DNA of 64,000 nucleotides from Gnetum montanum (taxonomy: Eukaryota; Streptophyta; Gnetopsida; Gnetales; Gnetaceae), in the NCBI GenBank assembly GCA_015680685.1, contig MNCI01017655.1, positions 17,207-81,206 of the forward strand, given 5' to 3'. The position numbers and the translations under genes were made by a program. Under the pieces are notes generated by a model, which worked only from the letters and a program-made list of their open reading frames with translations, ran no database searches and was not told the DNA's origin. This document shows, piece after piece, positions 34,311-45,430 of the stretch (within the stretch, counting starts at the first letter, position 1; every line of letters starts with the position of its first letter).

Positions 34311-35100
34311 TGATGAGCTGTGATATCGTGTATGCGATATCGCATCTGCCACGCGATATCGCATATGCGATATTGCGTCCAGCCTCATCTTCTATAAATA
34401 AGAGGTGGCACCCTTTGTTCCAGGGGAGTTAGACTTAGACCCTTAGCCAGATTCTTGTAGTTTTGTTATTCCAAAGTTAGAATTATTTCTGTGTGCTCAC
34501 AGTAGGATTCATAGAGTGAACGGATCTTTATTCGAGCAATTTGTACCTGTATGAAAATAAAGACAAAATTTATGATAAACCTTGTAGCATACAAATTAAG
34601 CTAATTAGTAATTAATTATTTTTTAATGCTTTCCTAGTGAATTAATATCTCTCTCAACCTTCAACCCCCTTAGTTAAATACACTCAGTACGACCGCTTCG
34701 AGCATGCATGTGGCGCTTGGTAACCCAGTAATGATTAGCATTTGGTAATCCCAGTAGCGTTACACTGGTTCAGGATGTGTACAACAAGTGGGAACGGATA
34801 CTGGTGTTAGGAACATTTAGAAGCTAGTTAATGAATAGTTAATGTAAGTTAGTCACTTAGTTCTCTCTCCTTCCCCTTTATTAGCAGAAGAAATAAAAAA
34901 TATAAAAGCTATAAAAATCATGTACCTCAAGCTTACTTAACCATATAATCGTGATAATACAAGTTTGGGAGGACAACGATTGATTAACCCTGAGTGTTCC
35001 ATTAAGGCACGTAAGCTCTTAGTACTTGGAATTCGACTGGATCAGGAATGAAATGCTCGTATTCGTATGGTTGAGTGTAGGGGTACCTCACCACTCATCA
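34311..35100 (+). repeat. 3' LTR of element B
   Basis: 790 bp. U3 holds gatatcgc units, including a near-perfect 24-bp palindrome at 34353-34376 that is almost identical to the perfect one at 841-864. The TATA box is tctataaataagag (about 34391-34404). It ends CACTCATCA, followed by the CCTTG duplication. Confidence 0.95.
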
Positions 35101-35105
35101 CCTTG

Positions 35106-35300
35106 GCTAGCTCAACTATGGACCGTCTCCTCTTTCATCCATCAATAAATCCACTTTCCATACGAAGGTGGTCAAGTTATCATCCACCGTGATAATGTCC
35201 CCCCTCTGGCTACCCACAACATAGACATGGAGCAAGTGTTAGAGGTGGAGTTTCTTGGTGGTACACCTACAGCAGCCAACGTAATGCCTAAGGCTAACAC
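35106..35300 (+). pseudogene. Element F protease, C-terminal part
   Basis: This continues the frame interrupted by B: LAQLWTVSSFIHQ, then HFPYEGGQVIIHRDNVPPLA and DMEQVLEVEFLGGTPTAANV. It is the usual end of a plant retropepsin domain ('H-kiKFp-g-vv-i-GD'). One stop lies after SSFIHQ. The polyprotein does not continue into RT. Confidence 0.75.
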
Positions 35301-37314
35301 ACCCAAATGAGTGGTTGAAGCCAATAGCCTCCCAGAGGATCCTAAGCCTTGTGCACCCCCTAATCCATGCCTGTTTAGGAAGTAACTATGTGACTAAGAC
35401 TTTCCCTTGGCCAAGAACGCCCTATGCAGTTGCTTACCACTTTCCTTCATGGGCCATGCATTTTTGGTTTTTGCTTGTGAAATTTGTTCATGCATTTACA
35501 TTTCACCTGCTTGCCTAGTTTACATACTACTTCACTTTGTTTATGCATTTATAATTTTTTTACTCATCCATCCACTTAGCTTACGCATTGCATTTGAAAG
35601 ACATCAAAAACACATAAAAATAAAAAAAAATCATAAAACTACAAAAACACATGTCTTGAAAAGGCCTTAAACTAGCGATGGCCTGAAATGGCCTTAAACT
35701 ATTGTTGTGGCCCAAAATGGCCTTAAACTAGCAGTCATGCCTTGGAATGGCTTTAAACTATTGCTATGGCTCGAAATGGCCAAAAAGTATTGCTTCTCAC
35801 ATTACCTTCCTTTCATTTGTGCATTTTAACTTTGTTACACAGTTGCCGCTTGATGTTGTTTTTCTGGTTGATTTTTGTAGGATCTTGTAAGCACACAGCA
35901 TGACTACATATGTAGCATCACACCTCACATAAGCAAGGCAAGCACTTGTCTACCATGATGTAGAAAACTAGCATAGATAGTCCACCATGACTATAAACTG
36001 GCACAAATCATCCTTGGGTCATAACATTAAACTAGCATAACAACTTGTCCACTACAATGTTAAACTAGCATACAGTAGTCTGATAGAACTATAAACTAGC
36101 ACTCTATAGTCTACTAGAACCTTAAAATGGGTTTACACACTCATAGCATCATTGCCTCCCATCATTCTACTAATCTTTTGAAGCACTTGCCATTGGTGTA
36201 ACCTTTGGAGAACTCGCAGCATCATCACCCTAGCTCTTTCACTGGCTTCCTGAGCACTTGCAACTGGTGCAACATTTGATGCATTTGTAGCATCTTCACA
36301 TCTAGCACTTGTAGCATCTTCACATCTAACATTTGCATTTGCATGTCATGTTGTCTAGTTTTCTTGTGTTCTCAAAGTTGTGTTCGTAGGATGAAGCCTT
36401 GGAGATGGTCATGTAGAGATGTATCTCATTGTAGTTGCAAGTCACCACATCGCTCCGATGTGCATGATTGGAATAGTTAAGCCACTCAAGAGTGCACATC
36501 CCCTTCATCCCATTATAGCCTACGCACATCCACTCCTTCATTCCAATAGCCTCTCATACCCCGCATACGCATGATTGCACATCCCTTTGATGCATATGCA
36601 CTATGATGGATATGACATTCTCCTCACGTCAATCGTAGAACCCATGGTAGATGTAATGTAACTCATCCTGTGGGGAGCCTTTGTTGCTCGGTTAAGGCCC
36701 AAGTGAATGTGACGTAACTCATCCTAGGGAGGAAACACCTATCCTACAAATGTGATGTGATTGCATCAAAGCAAAGCCCATCTACTTAATGGCCTACACA
36801 TTGTAGCTAGCATTCAATAGTAAGTTAAACCCAATGGGGATTCACCTTGCAGCAAAGCAAAGAAGAAGAAAAAAAGAGAGCAAAAAATTAAAAAAAAAAA
36901 CAAAATGGAGAATGGGGAAAAGTGTATCTCTAAATAAATTAAAAATGCTACAGCTTCACAACCAGCCCAACCTTGGATCAACTTTGACTCTCTCATGAGC
37001 ACTTCGATGAGACGTCAACATTTCAGTGTCAAGCCACTTCATGCTATGGTCATTGTCATCCATGCTGACTTTGCATCTTGCATTAGGATACATTGTTTGC
37101 ATTTTATTTTCTCTTCTTACATTTCATCTCCCTAGCACATTACCTACACACTTTGCCCTTGCATACCCTTATCCATAGCATTCTTGAACATGGTGGAATG
37201 ACACTCGATCTAGTACTAATGAGCAATGTTGATGTCACATCTACTGTGGTGTTTTGTAATTCTTTGTCAACGTCTCTTGAGCCACTCCTCTAGATGTCAA
37301 CAAAGAGGGGCCAT
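35301..37314 (+). other. Element F non-coding 3' region with minisatellites and PPT
   Basis: No RT, RNase H or INT. At 35655-35790 there are four to five degenerate copies of a unit like aaatggccttaaactagc. At 35950-36130 there is another irregular array with aaactagca and ccacnatg. At 36180-36330 agcacttgca and agcatcttcacatc repeat. A purine run aaagagggg (37302-37310) directly precedes the 3' LTR, which suits a polypurine tract. Confidence 0.65.
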
Positions 37315-39301
37315 TGAAACACCAAAAAAATTTGGGTCTCGGTATGTCAACTACAAATTTGGCTAAGTGTCAAAATGGTGGCACTTTGCCCAAATGTTTC
37401 TAAGTGTTGGGTGTAGTCAGCTCCAATTTCCAGATTTGCAAAATTTTTCTAAGTGTTAGAATGATGGCACTTTCTACAAATTTTTCTAAGTGCTGGGACC
37501 ATGTTCTTCACTATAGTAGAGTGTAGTTAGCTTCAATGGCTAATTTTCTACAATTTTGGTTAAGTGTTAGAATGATGACTCAGGCTATAGAAATTTTTTT
37601 AAGTGTTGTGCTACCCTCTTATTCTCCCTACTACGCTCTAGAGCATAGTAAGCATAGTATGCACTTTAGTGGCCAATTTGCATGGGTGTCAAGCTAGAAG
37701 TTGTCAAGCTAGCTTAGCATGGAAGAGGCATTTGGTAGATTTTCTAACTCCTGAGGTTACCCCTCTTACTACACTCCCAAGCATAGATGGCATAGCAAGA
37801 ATAAGGACTACAATTTATGCCAAATTTTTCTAAGTGTCCATGCTACGCTTTGTCCCATCCTACTACACTCATGAGTGTAGCATCATTGAACTTCAATTGA
37901 GTGTCCATGCTATGCCTTGTCCCATCCTGCTATGCTCATTAGTGTAGCAGCACTAGATTTCAATTGCCAGATTTTTTAAGTGTCCATGTTATGCCCTGTC
38001 CCTTGCTATACTCATGAGCATAGCAAGTGTAGTAGTGCTGGACTTCAATTTTGCACTTGTGCCTTTCTACTATGCTTATGAGTGTAGAAAGTGTAGTAGT
38101 GTTGGACTTCAATTCTTTTTGAAAATTTGCCTAATTGTTGGGCTATGCTCTAGAGCATAGCTAGTGTAGCAACACAGAATTGCCCCCAAAAGCTTCTAGA
38201 GCTTAACACAAGCCTTCATTTTAGCTCTAGCACTCCTTCGGCAAGCAAGATCAACAATTTGCATTTCTCTTGCATCCCTTGTTTGTCCTAAATTGTACCT
38301 ACACTCTAGAGTGTAGCGAGCATAGTAAGGGATGAGCGTAGCAACTAGAGAAAAATTTTCAAACTTTTTCTAGTCACCTCTAGACTTAACTTTTTTTTTT
38401 TGAATTTTTGTTGTAGTTTCAACCATCACACTGCCACCTGGAACTTGATTTGCATTGTGGGATAACCCTAGCCCTATAAATACCCTTGTGTCCCAACATT
38501 TTAGGGGTTGGTAGTTGGGACTTTCATTTGGCATTTGGCATTTTGGCATCTTGGCACTTAGCTCCATGGCTAAATGAGACCTAGAGCACACCACATCAGT
38601 AGAGAGGCATAGCTGCACTGCATGGTACACCATGGCCCCATTGCAGCCTTGCACCACACGATACACCACAACCTATTGCAACCATGCACTGCATGGTATA
38701 CTGTAGCCCTGTTGTAGCTCTACAGAACACCACATGGTACACCACGACAACCAACCCAGCAGGCATGGTTCATCATGGTGAGTGCCAAACTTCACGGCCC
38801 GACACCATCGAGACTGTGACTACGTTCCCACTACACCTATTGTACATTATGTACCTTCTGAGACCCTTTTGGAGTTAACTATGCTCCCATTTGAGGTGGT
38901 GTTCTATCTCGCTCCCATTTCTAGCATTTTTTTGGCATTTTTCTTGCATATTTTCACATTTTTTCATGTGTCATCACATTGTACTACACTCAGGTAGTAG
39001 TCTCTGTGGGTTGACACCCTTGTTTCGATCGAAACCCTTAGCTACGCTCGCCCCCATTCCGTGGCTACACTCTACACTTAGCACCATTTCATGTTGTTCG
39101 CATTTGCATTTCGGATAACCATGCCACCCCTAGTTGCATCCAATACCTTAGTTGCAGTCAGCAAAGTCCCTGTTTGATTGATAAGACTATCTAGGACACT
39201 TCGCCTCTATTTTCCAGCAAGGCCCTCGTGCGGAGGTGGGGTTAGGTTGTGCACCCGCGAACCCCTTGGTGTTCCAGCCGCCAACGTTCTTGGTCATTAT
39301 A
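37315..39301 (+). repeat. 3' LTR of element F
   Basis: About 1.99 kb, partner of 22430-24357, with the same start and end, the same palindromic unit array and TATA region gccctataaatacc (about 38471-38484). The duplication GATAA follows at 39302-39306. Confidence 0.9.
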
Positions 39302-39475
39302 GATAAAAATTAAAATCAAGGTAGAAAAGAAAAATAGAAAACATAAACACCAAGATACTAAGTTAGTAGAAGAAGATGATGAAAGTGATCTTATTATGTC
39401 CATCTTCCTTGATATTGAATCTGATGATGAGCTATCTAGTGTTCATTATGTAAGTAAATCTTCTAACAATGGATT
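39302..39475 (+). pseudogene. Element C gag, middle segment between F and E1
   Basis: After F, charged gag text continues: SIFLDIESDDELSSVHYVSK at about 39400-39455, then SSNNG just before E1. The acidic/Ser-rich style continues directly at 42875 with SSDTSSLSSSEEDISLDEE, so both insertions split one coding region. Confidence 0.7.
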
Positions 39476-40611
39476 TTTTGGTGACCATTTGGGATGCAAC
39501 CACCAACGTGTGGTGCCTCATGGTCTCGTGACCTTGGGAAGTTATGAGATTAAAGGTGTTCTTCAAACAGGGTTTAGATGCTTGTTGGTCTCTGGCAACA
39601 CAAAAGCCCATATACCTCCAAATAGACTCAATAGTTATAAAATGAACTAATCATGAGTATGCATTTGTTGTTGTTAATGTCGAAATGGTTGGGTTGTGTG
39701 CGAAACTATAATTGGCTATCATAAAAGAAATTTAGCTAACTTTGTCAAATATTGTGAGTTGTTGGAGATTCCAATTTTGTCCAATCACTTAGTCTATATA
39801 GTTCTTATAGTACATTACTTGTAACAAATAAAATTTTGAAAAAATGTTTGAGCACAATTCTGCCAATCGACTCCTAATTTCCCCAAGAAAGAAGGTTCCA
39901 CAAGAAAATTAGAAATGGAGCGAGATTCAATGGACTTAGAAAGAGAAAAGAAAAGAAAGCAGATTTGCGTGAAGCCTCAAATATTTAAGCAAGATAAATT
40001 GATATAAGTAAACACTTTGCAATAAAGCTATTCCATTTTAATCTAAGTACAAATTGCGCAAACCCTTTGAGCTTGACTAGCAATTTCGTAAAAGACAATC
40101 TTATTACATTACCAAAAATGTTACATAAATGACAAAGTACAAGCTTCTATTTTGACTAGTTAATAGTTGTTAAGAATTGCATTCAATAGAGCCTTTAGAA
40201 AAATTTGCCACTTTTAGGATTGCAATACTAAGGCAGTACACTTTAAAATAATAAAACTATTTTAGTTATCTCAAAATACCAAAGATTTTTCTAAATTCTC
40301 TATGCTCAAAATAGGCAATTTTATTAAGACATTACTATTAAATTGCTCTTGAGGCTTTTAACAACATAAGCTCTTATATGGAAAATCTTAATAGGAGTCT
40401 AATATTGTGCAAAAATAGAGCTATAAAACCAACCTAGAAAAATCCCAAAATTAAATACCAAGCATGGTACTATCTAATCCATAATGGAGAGAAATGGACT
40501 TATAAGATTAAAACAAAGTAGCTGAATTGATAAATTAGCAAACGATCTTACAAGCTTCAATATCTTCTTCTTGATCTCCCACCACCCCCTTAAAATCCAC
40601 TCATGAAGCCC

Positions 40612-40620
40612 TTTTTATAG
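40612..40620 (-). promoter_or_regulatory. TATA box of solo LTR E1
   Basis: ctataaaaa on the minus strand, in the conserved context gccactataaaaagggc shared with C (20122-20133). Repeats of gacaagtgt and agctatagttgacaag lie just upstream (40720-40785). Confidence 0.55.
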
Positions 40621-41869
40621 TGGCTTTTGGTTGGTTACAATCATCATGAAAAATTAAGGATTGTTACAAACATTATGGTACTTAGTTGTAACTACCATAG
40701 AGAAAACTGCTATACTTGACAAGTGTGTGGTAGTTACAACCACCATGGAGACTAAGAAGCTATAGTTGACAAGTGTCTTGTTTAATAGTTACAAAATCAA
40801 GGAAAATTAAAATTTGGTTGCAACCACTAAGGAAAGTTACAACCACCAAGTTGTTAAAATTAACAAGTGTTAAATTCACATGGGATTTTGAACAATTATC
40901 CCATAACTAGCCCCTCTCTCTCTCTCTCTTTTAATAACGCCTTGAAATACTAACAAGATTTTGAATTACCACTAAGTCGCAAGTGCAACCTTACAACCGT
41001 CATAAAAAACCATCTATACATATCCAAGTATATCGATTGGACTGAAAGGAGAGAGTGGGAATGGCACTTACACAAAAAGTACCTTTGTTCTCGAACCCAA
41101 CTTTTAATATTGCTGCCCCCTTCATGTGAAATTATGGGAAATTCGACCAAATTGCCAGCGGAAACCTAAGGAAATAAACTGAAGGCAGGAATGGCATCAG
41201 TGCAGGTTGGATGGCCCATGTGAATAAAACGTCACCAAAATTGACAGTTTTGGCATTGATGTAATACCTGCTGCAATGTACCCAGGTCTAGATCACACAT
41301 GGCAGCTTCACAACACACGTTTATCCAAATCTGCTCATGCCTTATTATGTTTTTTTTTTCACAGCCTGCTATACGTAACATACCAGTCCTTGCAGTAATA
41401 AGACCGACTTTCAGGCCGAGTGGAGCATCTGTTTCAATAAAATCATGCCAGGTTTCACAATTTCAGAGGTAAAAACAACATTACGGCAGCTGGCAGCTTC
41501 TTCTGGCAGACAATGGAGGCAGCATTTAAGCAGATTCGATGTGTTTAGCATTTGAGAATCAACGATCATCACCACCGTTTGCATTGGAAAACAAATAAAT
41601 ATCCTGTTATCTGATATCCATTACATTTTCTGCGGAATCCACAAAATCAGGTACAGCGCAAAGTGGCCATGGAATCCATGAACAGGCACCAGCGGATGCA
41701 GAAAATACTATTATCTTAGTCCTGCGAGATGAAAGCCTGAAACTCTATTACTTGCATGCCTCTTCCAACTGAGAAAAATTCCAATCACCGAAGGCATTAA
41801 GCTAGTCGTGAAAACCCAATGTCCATCTGTCCAAATTCCTTTAATGGCTCTTCACTATGAATGCTATAT

Positions 41870-42370
41870 GGAACCCTTTCAGTTACTTCAAAACCTTTTT
41901 CAGATTTTTTCCAAGACTGAAGACAGCACAATATCTAGAAAACAAGGCATAAACGATATAACTGCTGGTGATGCTCCACGATGCATTGCAGAACAACAAA
42001 TAATTGCTTTGTGGAAGATTCTTCAACTAGTAACTCAGCTGCAGCAATGAGCTCCTTAGAGCAACATCTCAAAAATGTTAATGCAAAGCTTGCATATGCT
42101 TCGACCAAATCAGGCTCTTTGTCATAAACATAGGAAGAATTCAATGCTGTAATAGTTTCTGCTATGTTAAATGACTAGTAGAGGCTGGTAAACAATGATC
42201 CGTATTCCTCTTCATGGCTATCTTTGTATTGTTTATAAACCGTAAGAATAAGCTCATCCCTTAAATTTTTCTCATCATGCTTCTGCCAACTACAGCAGCC
42301 AGGGCACAATATTCATTCATCGCAATTCTTGAAACATTAATTGGAACTCCCTCCTTTGCACAGTGGCTTG
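41870..42370 (-). pseudogene. Captured importin-beta (transportin-SR/importin-13-like) gene fragment in E1 U3
   Basis: Minus-strand translation gives KHDEKNLRDELILTVYKQYK, then ALNSSYVYDKEPDLVEAYAS and FALTFLRCCSKELIAAAELL. After a frameshift near 42010 it continues [20 protein letters not shown] and PCFLDIVL. The ICC-AMHRGA-A-SF--CFL stretch and the preceding EPDLVEAY are characteristic of plant transportin-SR (MOS14-type) nuclear import receptors. A whole receptor is about 950-1000 residues; only about 150 are recognisable here, with a stop near the start. It reads in the LTR sense direction. Assignment to the exact paralogue is tentative. Confidence 0.6.
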
Positions 42371-42499
42371 CTATCTCATATTGTCTCTATGCTTGATCTA
42401 TCCATTTGTTTTGTTGCCTCAATTGGAACTCCCTCATTTGCACAGTGGCTTGCTATCTCATATTGTCTCATCTATCCATCCATTTGTTTTGTTGCCTCC
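42339..42499. repeat. About 80-bp tandem duplication in E1
   Basis: 'ttggaactccctcctttgca' through ccatttgttttgttgcctc (42341-42420) is repeated at 42423-42498 with a few changes. The repeated text includes the N-terminal end of the captured importin-like reading frame (QYEIASHCAKEGVPI on the minus strand). Confidence 0.8.
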
Positions 42500-42874
42500 A
42501 CTTCTTGTAGCTTGGGCTTATTAGTCGTAGCTTGACCTTATTCTTAGACTTAGACATAAGAGATATCTTATTTCCTACCAATCTTGCTCATGTATTATCC
42601 AAAATGGGCATGAAAAAGTCTTATCATTAGATGCACATGAACTTCAAGTAGCTATCCTTATTATTCAATCTTTAGTTGATGCTTATTTTTCATTCTTTAT
42701 ACAACATCTATTCTCATAATAATCTAACCAGTTCTGTAGATTGTAATTGTAATCACTTACAAAGCTCATTCCTCACCTTTCTTCCCATGAAAGATAGTGT
42801 AAAGCATTTATAAAAAGGAGGATGGAATATATTTCATAAAGCCTGTTCTATTAAATGGCTGAAATGTGCCAACA

Positions 42875-43144
42875 AGATCTAGTGATACTTCTTCTCTATC
42901 AAGTTCTGAAGAAGATATATCATTAGATGAAGAGTGTAACAATAATCAAGAAAATGGATATAATCTAGGATCAAAAGAAAGATTAATGACTTCTAAGCCT
43001 CTAAATATTATTTCTGACCCATCTACTAAGAGAAAGGTTTTTGAACTAAGTAGAAGAGAGAAAAATAAAAGTAAAGAAGATCAAGTAGAACAAAGTACTC
43101 AAAATCAAACTTTTAATAAACTAGCCATTTATGGAGATGGATAA
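42875..43144 (+). pseudogene. Element C gag, C-terminal segment
   Basis: It continues the acidic/Ser-rich text interrupted by E1: SSDTSSLSSSEEDISLDEEC, then a basic stretch KRKVFELSRREKNKSKEDQ. It ends near LAIYGDG, followed by a stop. No zinc knuckle is visible. Confidence 0.6.
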
Positions 43145-43269
43145 TATGATTTAATTAAAGATCTCAAACATCTCAAGGCAAATATTAGCATATATCAATT
43201 ACTACAAATTGGAGAACATCAAAGAAAGGCTTTAGAGTTCATTAAAGGTAAAAAGAGAGTTGGAGAGTT

Positions 43270-43850
43270 AGAGTTAAGCTATGTGTCCAACAATGATAAG
43301 AAAACAAAAGCTAGCTATGATTGTACTTCTAATAGGGAAGCTCCTCCTTTTTTTGACAATGAAGTTAAAGGACAAGTATCTTCACAATTGTTTAGTTGAT
43401 TTTGGAGGTACATCCACTATTATGCCATTATCTATATGCAACAAAATTAGTTTGATTCCTGGAAAATCAAATAAAAGGATCATTTAGGTGGACAAAAGTA
43501 GAGTGAAAATTTTGGGTTAGTTTCCAAATATTCTCTTAGAAATTGCTTTTGTACCCTATATCAAAAGTAGGGTGACTATTCAAGTAGCAAATATACTAGA
43601 CTTTCATAGCCTTTTGTTGAGTGGAAGTTGGAGTAAAAGTTTCTTAGGTTATATATCAATAGATTACTCACATATGTGGCTACCTTGGAAAGGAGAATCA
43701 AATCAAATATATATATACAATGAGCCTTCGATGAACAAAAACGTTACTTCAAACAAAAAGAATAAAGTTGTTGAAACAAGAGCTTTTGAAACTAGAATTT
43801 GCACACTTCAAGAAGTTAATTTGGAAAAAATAAGAATCTTAAGATGAGAG
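43270..43850 (+). pseudogene. Element C retropepsin, degenerate
   Basis: NCLVDFGGTSTIMPLSICNK (43390-43455) is the active-site loop (usually LVDSGAS-NvMPLs-c). The Asp remains, but the following residues are FGG. The second half, LLLSGSWSKSFLGYISIDYS then HMWLPWKGES (43610-43700), matches the Tat/Ogre-type protease end with 'LLSR-WS-kl-GY---D-SH-wlP'. A stop separates the halves. Confidence 0.75.
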
Positions 43851-44300
43851 TAAATGGAATCTATACTTTGATAGTTCTTGTTATTCCAAAGGTGTAGGAG
43901 TTGAAGTAGTTCTAGTAAAAGATGATTTTCCAAAAATATTTAAGGCAATTCATCTATCTTTTTCTTGTACTGACAACAAGGCCAAATATGAAGCTCTAAG
44001 TATTGGAATTAAAATAGCATTGGAAAAAGGAATTAAGGTAATCACCATAAAAGGAGACTCAAGATTAGTTTGTGAACAGATTAAAGATAATTGAGTAGTA
44101 AAGAGTTTATTCTTGTAACCCTATAAACAGTTTGTCTACAAAATGCTGGATCAATTTCATCACTACCAAATAGAACATATAGGTAGAGAAGATAATCATA
44201 TAGCATATGACTTAGCAAAAGCATCTTCATCATTAGATGTGAAAAGGATAGAAAATTATGAAAGTGTAATGATCGACAATGAACATTAGCCATCAATACT
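43850..44300 (+). pseudogene. RNase H-like domain upstream of RT in element C
   Basis: Translation gives SKWNLYFDSSCYSKGVGVEV, then SCTDNKAKYEALSIGIKIAL, IKVITIKGDSRLVCEQIKDN and a final HHYQIEHIGREDNHIAYDLA. This is the plant 'archaeal-type' RNase H (aRH) of Tat elements, with all four acidic positions present (YFDSS, KYEAL, GDSRL, AYDLA). Only two stops interrupt it. It lies between PR and RT, and the gypsy-type RNase H is present separately after RT at 45430-46000. Confidence 0.8.
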
Positions 44301-44745
44301 AAATAACATAAAGCATTTACAAGTATTTGAAGATGATGATCAATTGCTTAGATTATTGAAAAATAAACAAGAATTTGAAGGTAAAATCATACTTGAAATA
44401 GTGTTAAGGTTTAAGAAAAATTCCATTCCCAAAAAGATGATTGATTATGAACATGAGTTTAGCAAAAATTTTCTTATTAGAAAAGATATACAGAATCCAG
44501 ATGATCAAGCTTATGAAGTAGTGAATTTTGGATCTATTAAGATACCAAAGATATTAAATTTCACAAAGGAAAAAGATTCACTTTTCAAGAAAAATCTATT
44601 ATTACTCCTGAAAAATAATTTGGAAAATTTTGCTTGGCCTTATGATGATCTTAAAACTTTTAGATTAGATGTGATGACACATAAAATACCATTAATAGAA
44701 GGCTGCAAGATGGTTAAACAAAAAAAAAAGGAAATTTAATCCATC
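44300..44745 (+). pseudogene. Linker between the upstream RNase H and RT in element C
   Basis: Long open frame (44344-44739, 131 codons). It starts with charged text around LLRLLKNKQEFEGKIIL. It ends with LENFAWPYDDLKTFRLDVMT then HKIPLIEGCKMVKQK, which is the standard lead-in to gypsy RT ('dvFAws-dDmpGid--v--H-l'). This proves continuity between the RNase H-like domain and RT. Confidence 0.75.
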
Positions 44746-45430
44746 ATTTGAGCTAGCAATGGAAGCTGAGATCAAGAAGTTATTACAAGTTTGAATTATA
44801 TATTTAGTCTGATATTCAACATGGCTTGCTAACCTTGTGCTTGTAAGAAATAAGAATGGTGATATTAGACTTTGTGTGGATTTTAGAAATTTGAATGAAG
44901 CCTCTAAGAAAGATAAATACTCACTCCCTCGAAATGATGAGATGTTGATCAAAGTATTAGGTTGTCAAATATATTCTTTCCTAGATGGTTTTTTAGGCTA
45001 TAATCAAATTATGGTAGATAGGAGTGATAGATATAAAATAGCATTTATCACCAAATGGGGAACTTTTGCTTACCAAAGAATGCCATTTGGATTGTCAAAT
45101 CTTGGAGCTACTTTTTAAAGAGAAATGGATTTAGCCTTTAAGGGTTTAATAGGTAAGTTCGTTGTGGTTTATTTGGATGATATCACTGTCTTTTCAAAAA
45201 GGAAAGAAGATCATATTGGTTGTCTTCAACAAGTTTTTGATAGATGTCGTGAGTATGGTATTTCATTAAATCCTAAGAAATGTATCTTTAGGTTAAATCT
45301 AGAAGTTTACTAGTCATGTAATTTGTCAAGAAGAAATTGTTATAGATAACTCCTGAATTCAACTAGTATAGAATATTGAACATCCCACAAGTAAAAAGTC
45401 TCTTAGATCTTTCTTTGGGAAGATAAATTT
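44745..45430 (+). pseudogene. Element C reverse transcriptase, degenerate
   Basis: LVLVRNKNGDIRLCVDFRNL and SLPRNDEMLIKVLGCQIYSF are RT motifs 1-3. AYQRMPFGLSNLGATF (stop, then REMDLAFKGLIGKF) leads to the catalytic VVVYLDDITVFSK (45160-45200), then HIGCLQQVFDRCREYGISLN. YLDDI with MPFGL-N-GATFQR fits the Tat/Athila branch. The motif set is complete apart from stops at 45117 and 45312. Confidence 0.85.

Larger units (their letters stand above)
28021..35100 (+). mobile_element. Element B: Athila-like element with pol deletion, nested in F protease
   Basis: LTRs 28021-28808 and 34311-35100, both TGATGAG...CTCATCA, flanked by the perfect duplication CCTTG (28016-28020 and 35101-35105). If B and one CCTTG are ignored, the F protease reads through the site as ILGRPWLAQLW, which proves the nesting. 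The interior has PBS, gag and PR, then jumps directly to the integrase C-terminal tail. RT, RNase H and most of INT are missing, so B is non-autonomous. Confidence 0.95.
22430..39301 (+). mobile_element. Element F: gag-PR gypsy element without RT or INT, inserted in C gag
   Basis: LTRs 22430-24357 and 37315-39301 start TGAAACACC and end GTCATTATA. The flanking duplication is GACAA (22425-22429) versus GATAA (39302-39306), a single C-to-T difference. The interior holds a PBS, a gag, a retropepsin interrupted by element B (28021-35100), about 2 kb without coding, and a PPT. No RT, RNase H or INT is visible, so F would have needed enzymes supplied in trans. Confidence 0.85.
39476..42874 (-). mobile_element. 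E1: solo LTR of the element C superfamily, U3 carrying host gene sequence
   Basis: Read on the minus strand it starts TGTTGGCACATTTCAGCC at 42874, like the C LTR start, and ends GGTCACCAAAA. 39476-40620 matches the TATA-R-U5 half of the C LTR. The rest (40621-42874) does not match C beyond the first 35-40 bases and includes an importin-like gene fragment. Flanks GGATT (39471-39475) and AGATC (42875-42879) agree at three of five bases, with both differences being transitions. There is only one R-U5 and no gag or pol, so a solo LTR is the best reading. Confidence 0.75.
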
